Program-made: the position numbers and the translations under genes | Assembly: GCF_000224005.2 (NCBI RefSeq) | Contig: NZ_CP007031.1 | Span: forward strand, 2,757,001 to 2,821,000 | DNA from: Marichromatium purpuratum 984 | GTDB taxonomy: Bacteria; Pseudomonadota; Gammaproteobacteria; Chromatiales; Chromatiaceae | Reading direction: 5' to 3' | Length of the DNA: 64,000 nt | Notes under the pieces: generated by a model | Databases searched by the model: none | What the model saw: the letters and a program-made list of their open reading frames with translations, nothing else | What the model was told of the DNA's origin: nothing | Part shown: piece by piece, positions 59,484-64,000 of the stretch | Layout: every line of letters starts with the position of its first letter | Numbering within the stretch: position 1 is the first letter of the stretch

Positions 59484-59676
59484 TCTTTCTTCGCGCTCCC
59501 TTTTCCACTTCCCCGCCGCTATCCAGCCAAACGATGAGTTTTTCTCGATCCACCCGCCACTTCCCCCCGACCTTGGAGATACCCGGCAGTCGGTCCGTTC
59601 GACACATCGAATAAATAGTCCGATCGCTTAGCTTGAGAAGGTGGGCTACCTCTTGAACGGTCAGTAGCTCAGCCAA
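59476..59676 (-). CDS. Small HTH (excisionase/MerR-like) DNA-binding protein
   Basis: The 66-aa protein is a stand-alone helix-turn-helix of the HTH_17/excisionase type: LLTVQEVAHLLKLSDRTIYSMCRTDRLPGISKVGGKWRVDREKLIVWLDSG. It starts with TTG at 59676, with GGAGG about 7 bases upstream. As the first gene of the operon it may regulate it, perhaps by autorepression, or be a recombination-directionality factor left from a mobile element. The basic C-terminal tail (KGARRKNG) is typical of DNA binding. It overlaps the next gene by 8 bases. Confidence 0.75.
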   Translation of the reverse strand: MAELLTVQEVAHLLKLSDRTIYSMCRTDRLPGISKVGGKWRVDREKLIVWLDSGGEVEKGARRKNG

Positions 59677-59853
59677 TGTCGGCCTCCGAGTTTTCCATGA
59701 TATTCCAGCCTTTACCAGGCGAGCAGCCTAAATTGTCAAGGCAAGTGGGTCAATGCGGGGAGGGCATTGAGGTTCACACACTGAGCTTTCCCCCACCCGA
59801 ATTTCATCCTCCAGGGATTGACGTAGACTGACGATCAACGCTTAGAGCACACG

Positions 59854-60147
59854 ATGCAAAAGATCCCGAAGCGGGTTTACACGCTGGAGTTTAAGGGGCG
59901 GGCGGTCAGGCAGGTGCGGTCGGGGCGCAGTATCGCCTCGGTGGCGCGCGAGATGGGCCTGGTAGAGCAGACGGTACGCAACTGGGTGCGGCGCGGCGTG
60001 GCGGGGAAGCTGGAGTCGAGCGCGGGCCAGGCGGTCACGCCCGAGGAGATGGAGCTGTCGCCGCTGCGCGCCGAGGTTGCCGAGCTTCGCGAGGAGAACA
60101 CGATCCTGCGAAAAGCGACGGCGTACTTCGCGAAGGATGCGCTGTGA
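59854..60147 (+). CDS. IS3-family transposase OrfA
   Basis: The 97-aa protein matches OrfA of IS3-type elements: KRVYTLEFKGRAVRQVRSGRSIASVAREMGLVEQTVRNWVRRG is the HTH, and PLRAEVAELREENTILRKATAYFAKD is the leucine-zipper part. The frame is intact with a normal stop. The partner orfB that follows is deleted and carries a stop, so the element is inactive alone. No clear terminal inverted repeats were found. Confidence 0.88.
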   Translation: MQKIPKRVYTLEFKGRAVRQVRSGRSIASVAREMGLVEQTVRNWVRRGVAGKLESSAGQAVTPEEMELSPLRAEVAELREENTILRKATAYFAKDAL

Positions 60148-60206
60148 AGTACGCCTGGGTCGACTGGAGCGACGAGGGCTGACTCTATCTGGCCGTCGTC
60201 CTCGAC
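60144..60206 (+). pseudogene. Residual IS3 OrfB with internal deletion and stop
   Basis: Directly after orfA, the frame starting at GTG 60144 reads VKYAWVDWSDEG, a stop, then LYLAVVLDR. Normal IS3 OrfB begins KYAW and much later has DEGWLYLAVVLDLFSR. Most of orfB is therefore missing, and the conserved Trp codon TGG has become TGA. This confirms that the IS is a relic. Confidence 0.7.
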
Positions 60207-60244
60207 AGAGGTTCCCCTGTTTTTTCGCCCCCAAGCCTCGTAGG

Positions 60245-60325
60245 TTGGGTCAACCGTCCGTCCACTGCCCCATCGACGAGCCAGCGATGCTCGTCGACGG
60301 TTAACCCAACACAGACGCTCAGAGC
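60245..60325 (-). repeat. 81-bp direct repeat, right copy, with palindromic element
   Basis: Identical to 49330-49410. On this side the outer arms are GTTGGGTCAACCGTC (60244-60258) and GACGGTTAACCCAAC (60296-60310), one mismatch in 15. Inner arms CGACGAG (60274-60280) and CTCGTCG (60290-60296) are perfect. The GGTTGGGT...ACCCAACAC form resembles small palindromic elements dispersed in many proteobacterial genomes. It lies right at the end of the response-regulator gene and may act as its terminator. Confidence 0.88.
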
Positions 60326-60939
60326 GTCGATTCGGGGGCGGCGATCAGGGCCATGCGGACGAGTTCGGCGAGTGAGCCGGCACGCATCTTTTCCATCACC
60401 CGGGCGCGGTGGGCCTCGACGGTCTTGGCGCTGACGCCGAGCGCGGCGGCGATCTCCTTGTTGGACTTGCCGTCGGTGACCATCGCCATGACCTCGTGCT
60501 CGCGCGGGGTGAGTTCGGCCAGGCGCATGGCGATCTGGGCGCGGGTGGCCTGGGAGGCGCGGTGACGCTCGTCGTAGTCGAGGGCGTTGCGGATGCTGTC
60601 GAGCAGGTCCTCGTCGTGGAAGGGCTTCTCGATGAAGTCGAAGGCGCCGGCCTTCATCGCCTTGACCGCCATGCTCACGTCGCCGTGGCCGGTGATCAGG
60701 ATCACCGGCAGACGGTAGCCCTCGCGGGCGAGATAGCTCTGCAGCTCCAGCCCGCTCATCCCCGGCATGCGCACGTCGAGCAGCAGGCAGCCGGCGCGCC
60801 CCGGGTAGTGGTTGGCGAGGAAGGCGTCGGCCGATTCGAAGGTCTGTACCGACATCCCCGTGGACTCGATCAGCCACTGCAGCGAGGTGCGCATGGCCTG
60901 GTCGTCGTCGACGACGAACACGGTCGCATCATGATGCAT
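60319..60939 (-). CDS. FixJ-type two-component response regulator
   Basis: The 206-aa protein has an N-terminal receiver domain (acidic DDD at 11-13, phospho-acceptor Asp55 in LLLDVRMPGMSG, Thr83, Lys105 in FIEKPF) and a C-terminal LuxR-type HTH (LTPREHEVMAMVTDGKSNKEIAAALGVSAKTVEAHRARVMEKM). This is the FixJ/TtrR/TodT layout of transcriptional activators. The ATG at 60939 has GGGA upstream; a TTG at 60951 is possible. The start overlaps the end of the histidine-kinase gene by 11 bases, so the pair is coupled. A decayed partial copy lies at 49404-49551. The inducing signal and target genes are unknown. Confidence 0.92.
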   Translation of the reverse strand: MHHDATVFVVDDDQAMRTSLQWLIESTGMSVQTFESADAFLANHYPGRAGCLLLDVRMPGMSGLELQSYLAREGYRLPVILITGHGDVSMAVKAMKAGAFDFIEKPFHDEDLLDSIRNALDYDERHRASQATRAQIAMRLAELTPREHEVMAMVTDGKSNKEIAAALGVSAKTVEAHRARVMEKMRAGSLAELVRMALIAAPESTL

Positions 60940-63544
60940 TGCTATTCCCAACTTGCGATGGTTGCTGCGCCGTCTCCTCCGCCTCGGCGGCGGCGAGCGG
61001 CAGCGCGATGAAGAAGGTCGAACCGCGCCCGGGCATCGACTCGGCCCAGATACGGCCCTCGTGATTCTCGATGATGGTCTGGCTGATCGCCAGCCCCATC
61101 CCCATGCCGCTCTCCTTGGTGGTGACGAAGGCGTCGAACAGCTCCTCGATGCGCTCCGGGACGATGCCCGGGCCGCTGTCGCGGATCGCTACCCGCGCCT
61201 CGTCGCCTTCCTGCCAGGTGCGGATGCTCAGCTGCCGCGTGAACGCGTCGACCTCTTCGAGCGCATCGAGCGCGTTGCGCACCAGATTGAGCAGCACCTG
61301 TTCGACCTGGACCAGATCAACCCGCACCGGGATCGGCTCGGGCGCCAGCGCCAGCGCGATCGCCAGATCCAGGCGCCGGGTCTCGAACTCGACGAAGGAG
61401 CAGACCTCGCGCACCAGGTGGTTGAGATCGGCCTGGGCGCGGATCGGCGGTTGCTTGCCGACCAGGGCGCGCAGCCGGCGGATGATCTCGCTGGCGCGCT
61501 GCGCCTGGGCGGTGATCTGCCCCATGGCGCCGATCAGCGCCTCGGTCTCGCCCGCCCCGCCCTGCAGCCGCCGCGTGCAGCCGCTGGCATAGTTGACGAT
61601 CGCCGCGAGCGGCTGGTTGAGTTCGTGGGCCATGCCGGTGGCCACCTCGCCCATGGTGCTGAGACGACAGACATGGACCAGCTCGGCCTGGTGCTGGCGC
61701 GACTCCTGCTCGGCGCGGCGCACCGCGGTGATGTCGCGGGCGTAGATGTTGACATAGCCGAGGTCGGCGATGGGCGCGAAGAGCAGCGAGAACAGCTGAC
61801 CGGCGACCTCCAGCTCGCACTCGCGCTGCTCGGCGCCAGCGAGCGTCTGGGCGACCTCGGCGCGCCACGGCTCGGGGAGCAGGTCGCCGGGCTGCGCCGC
61901 CCAGGCGGTGAGCAGTGGACGCGAGGCGTTGTTGGCATAGACCAGCAGCCCGCTGGCGGTGACGCGCAGGATGGGGTTGGGGCTCTCGCTGGCGAAGCGC
62001 GCCAGCCCCTTGATCTCCTGCTCGGCCTGCTTGCGCTCGGTGATGTCGTGGATATAGAGGGTGTAGAAGCGCTCGGACTCGAGCACGATCGGGGCGATCG
62101 AGATCTCCACCGGCACCTGCTCGCCGTCGGCGCGGCGCGCGCGCAGCTCGCCACGCCCCTGGGGTCCGGCGTCGGGACGACGCGAGCGCTCGAGCAGCGC
62201 GCTGAAGCCCTCGCGCGCGGTCTCGGGCAGGCACTCGCGTACGAACACCAGCCCCAGCGCATGTTGACGACGGTGGCCGAGCAGGCGCTCGGCGGCGGGG
62301 TTGAACTCGATGACATGGCCGGCCTGGTCGAGGGTGACGATGGCATCGAGCGAGGCCTCCATCATCGCCGCCTTGAGCGCCTCGCTCTCGCGCATCTCGG
62401 CCTGGTGACGACGGTTCATCTCGTCGCGCGCGGCCAGCACCAGCTGACTGAAGTGCTGGATCCACTCCTCGAGCAGCACCAGCTGGTTGCCGCCATGGTA
62501 GTCGAAGCCCGGCTCGGCGATGCCGAGGGCGCGCTGGGAGAAGCGCGTCATCCGTTTGAGCACCTTGTTCAGTCGCGAGGAGACGAGATAGATCACCGCG
62601 GTGAAGACGATGATGAACACCGCTGCGGCGATCCCGCGCTGGCGCCGCTCGAAGATACTCACATGGCGCGACATCTTCTCCACCGCCGCCTGCGAGACGA
62701 AGGTCGCGAACAGCAGGTTGGAGTCGGCGCCCTCGTACTCGGGCAGAGTCTGGGAGGTGATGACATAGAGCGCGTGCCAGCGATCGAGCGTAGTGCCCGG
62801 CGGCAGACTCGCGGTATCGAGACTGGCGACGATGCGCTGGTCGTCACCGTCGACCAGCGCCACTGCGGCGCGACCGACATCGACCCCGCGCTGCGAGGCG
62901 GCGAGGAAGTCGTCGTCGACCGGCACCAGCACCACCAGATGTCCCATGTCGTAGCCCCCGGCATCGGCCACCGAGTCGCTGACGATCAGATAGAGTCGGT
63001 CGCCGAGACGGTCGATCACGGTGCGCACGTCGCGGGTGTCGAGCAGATTGGAGGGCACCTGCGCGGCAAGGCGCCGGGGCACCGGATGCTCACCGCCCTG
63101 ATAGGTCTCGCGCACCCGCCCCTCGACATCGGTGAGCAGCACATGACTCGGCGGGCTGAGCGCGTCGCGCTCGAAGAAATCCGGCAACCAGTGCGGGCGG
63201 AACTCCTTGTAGAGCACCGGCGGATCGGTCGTCTCGCGTGACCAGAACAGCGGCTCCAGATACTCCGAGAGACGCTGATAGTTGGCCAGCAGCCGAGTGG
63301 TGGCGGCATAGCTCGAGAGATAGCGATCGAAGCGGATCAGGCTCTCGCGGGCACGCAGCTCGAGCTGCGCCTCCAGCTCCTGACCGAAGATCTTGTTGAC
63401 CTGCCGACTCTGGATCTGCTCGAGCATCGCCCACACCACTAGCCCCGCCGTCAGCCCCACCACGATCGAGATCAGCGGCATCGGCACGCGTCGCAACAGA
63501 CGGAACAAAAATGGTTTAATGACGATCCGCTTCAAGCTTGGCAA
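60929..63544 (-). CDS. Membrane sensor histidine kinase with double PAS
   Basis: The 871-aa kinase has a membrane segment near residues 22-41 (PLISIVVGLTAGLVVWAMLEQ), a large periplasmic sensor of about 260 residues and a second membrane segment (IAAAVFIIVFTAVIYLVSSRL). Two PAS domains follow (about 395-510 and 520-620), then the kinase core: H-box ATGMAHELNQPLAAIVNYASGC, N-box LLNLVRNALDAL, DSGPGI and GMGMGLAIS. The kinase part resembles FixL/TodS-type enzymes, which pair with FixJ-like regulators such as the overlapping gene. The periplasmic domain has the look of a double-Cache ligand sensor (FDRYLSSYAATTRLLANYQRL). The start is a TTG at 63544; an ATG at 63481 is an alternative. Confidence 0.88.
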   Translation of the reverse strand: MPSLKRIVIKPFLFRLLRRVPMPLISIVVGLTAGLVVWAMLEQIQSRQVNKIFGQELEAQLELRARESLIRFDRYLSSYAATTRLLANYQRLSEYLEPLFWSRETTDPPVLYKEFRPHWLPDFFERDALSPPSHVLLTDVEGRVRETYQGGEHPVPRRLAAQVPSNLLDTRDVRTVIDRLGDRLYLIVSDSVADAGGYDMGHLVVLVPVDDDFLAASQRGVDVGRAAVALVDGDDQRIVASLDTASLPPGTTLDRWHALYVITSQTLPEYEGADSNLLFATFVSQAAVEKMSRHVSIFERRQRGIAAAVFIIVFTAVIYLVSSRLNKVLKRMTRFSQRALGIAEPGFDYHGGNQLVLLEEWIQHFSQLVLAARDEMNRRHQAEMRESEALKAAMMEASLDAIVTLDQAGHVIEFNPAAERLLGHRRQHALGLVFVRECLPETAREGFSALLERSRRPDAGPQGRGELRARRADGEQVPVEISIAPIVLESERFYTLYIHDITERKQAEQEIKGLARFASESPNPILRVTASGLLVYANNASRPLLTAWAAQPGDLLPEPWRAEVAQTLAGAEQRECELEVAGQLFSLLFAPIADLGYVNIYARDITAVRRAEQESRQHQAELVHVCRLSTMGEVATGMAHELNQPLAAIVNYASGCTRRLQGGAGETEALIGAMGQITAQAQRASEIIRRLRALVGKQPPIRAQADLNHLVREVCSFVEFETRRLDLAIALALAPEPIPVRVDLVQVEQVLLNLVRNALDALEEVDAFTRQLSIRTWQEGDEARVAIRDSGPGIVPERIEELFDAFVTTKESGMGMGLAISQTIIENHEGRIWAESMPGRGSTFFIALPLAAAEAEETAQQPSQVGNSNAS

Positions 63545-63573
63545 CTCAACTCAACACTCAACCAACACAACCA

Positions 63574-64000
63574 ATGGACACCATGGACTTCGATATCACC
63601 CGCGCCCAGAGCCCTTCCCTGCTGCGACGTCTCGGTGCGATCTTCTACGACAGCCTGCTGCTGGTCGGCATCCTGATGATCGTCACCGGACTCGTCGCCA
63701 TCCCCTACGGCCTGATCACCGGCGGTAACTACTACGAGAACGCCATGGCGATCAACCTGCTGCGTCTGCTCATGGTGCTGGTGGTCGCCGCCTTCTTCAT
63801 CTACTTCTGGACCCACGGCGGCCAGACCCTGGGGATGCGCGCCTGGCGTATCCGCGCGCTCGACGGCAACGGTGAGCCGCTGACCTTCCACTCGGCCCTG
63901 CGCCGCTTCATCTGGGCCTGCATCGGTCTGCTGCCGGGTGGCATGGGACTGCTGTGGTGTCTGTTCGACCGCAACAAGTTCGCCTGGCACGACCAGCACT
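63574..64000 (+). CDS. RDD-family membrane protein (3' end outside window)
   Basis: The frame from ATG 63574 (or 63583) stays open to the window edge. It begins with a short leader and the RDD signature SLLRRLGAIFYDSLLLVGILMIVTG. A second hydrophobic helix (LRLLMVLVVAAFFIYFW) follows, then the typical GGQTLGMRAWRIRALD and FIWACIGLLPGGMGLLWCLFD. RDD proteins are small integral membrane proteins of uncertain function; some act as sodium/proton antiporters. About 142 residues are visible, near the normal length of about 150, so little is missing. It is divergent from the histidine kinase with a 29-bp gap. Confidence 0.85.
   Translation, partial: MDTMDFDITRAQSPSLLRRLGAIFYDSLLLVGILMIVTGLVAIPYGLITGGNYYENAMAINLLRLLMVLVVAAFFIYFWTHGGQTLGMRAWRIRALDGNGEPLTFHSALRRFIWACIGLLPGGMGLLWCLFDRNKFAWHDQH

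Larger units (their letters stand above)
49330..60325. mobile_element. Putative genomic island bounded by 81-bp direct repeats
   Basis: The unit between and including the two 81-bp repeats holds a response-regulator gene fragment, a transposase remnant, six restriction/helicase operon genes and an IS3-type remnant. None of it looks like core metabolism. GC content and codon use drop visibly in the operon, most clearly near 53.1-54.0 kb. No integrase was found, so it is not a typical integrative element; the 66-aa HTH protein resembles an excisionase fold but may be a regulator. The boundaries are inferred from repeats, not from comparison with a relative lacking the island. Confidence 0.5.

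Overview
The window is a high-GC chromosome segment that reads as a gammaproteobacterium, most likely a purple sulfur bacterium of the Chromatiaceae or a close relative. Three things point there: a rhd-tusA-dsrE2 sulfur-relay set divergent from siroheme synthase (cysG), a TusE/DsrC-family protein, and a nitrogen-fixation accessory cluster, all among typical gammaproteobacterial housekeeping genes. The species is an inference. No rRNA, tRNA or CRISPR array was seen.

Layout. 1-4.6 kb: sucrose metabolism (3' end of sucrose-phosphate synthase, sucrose-phosphate phosphatase, fructokinase, amylosucrase), probably one operon that makes and recycles sucrose as a compatible solute. 4.6-16.2 kb: an acetolactate-synthase-like enzyme, malate synthase G, a DsrC-like protein with a Cys-rich tail, a thioredoxin-like protein, an FmdB-like small protein, an EamA exporter, a DegS/AlgW-like protease, an AI-2E/PerM transporter and a LysR regulator. 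16.6-20.8 kb: a FadL porin, then dsrE2, tusA and rhodanese facing cysG. 21-28.5 kb: CYTH-CHAD protein, transaldolase, KsgA, Lon and a MocR regulator with operator-like repeats beside a 45-aa membrane peptide. 28.9-32.3 kb: rfbBACD for dTDP-L-rhamnose. 32.3-40.3 kb: ssb, a YajR-like MFS carrier, uvrA, recQ and a 23S pseudouridine synthase. 40.6-44.4 kb: an ARPP-1-like protein, then a nif accessory run (an apparent NifE/NifN deletion fusion, NifX, an RseC-like protein, DUF269, DUF683, ferredoxin III). 44.4-49.2 kb: citrate synthase, a DRE-TIM aldolase-like enzyme and btaA-btaB for betaine lipid synthesis.

49.3-60.3 kb is an accessory island. A tightly packed six-gene minus-strand operon encodes an HTH protein, a 157-aa unknown, a large SNF2-type helicase, a DUF4391 protein, a type III-like DNA methyltransferase (Mod) and a type III-like helicase-nuclease (Res). 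The island lies between two copies of an 81-bp identical palindrome-bearing repeat. The left copy continues into a decayed fragment of the FixJ-type response-regulator gene whose intact copy lies immediately right of the island. Transposase remnants sit at both edges. The window closes with that response regulator, its membrane histidine kinase and the start of an RDD-family membrane protein.

The two strongest observations are the repeat-flanked restriction-helicase island and the 165-aa ORF that appears to join the start of NifE to the end of NifN directly ahead of nifX.
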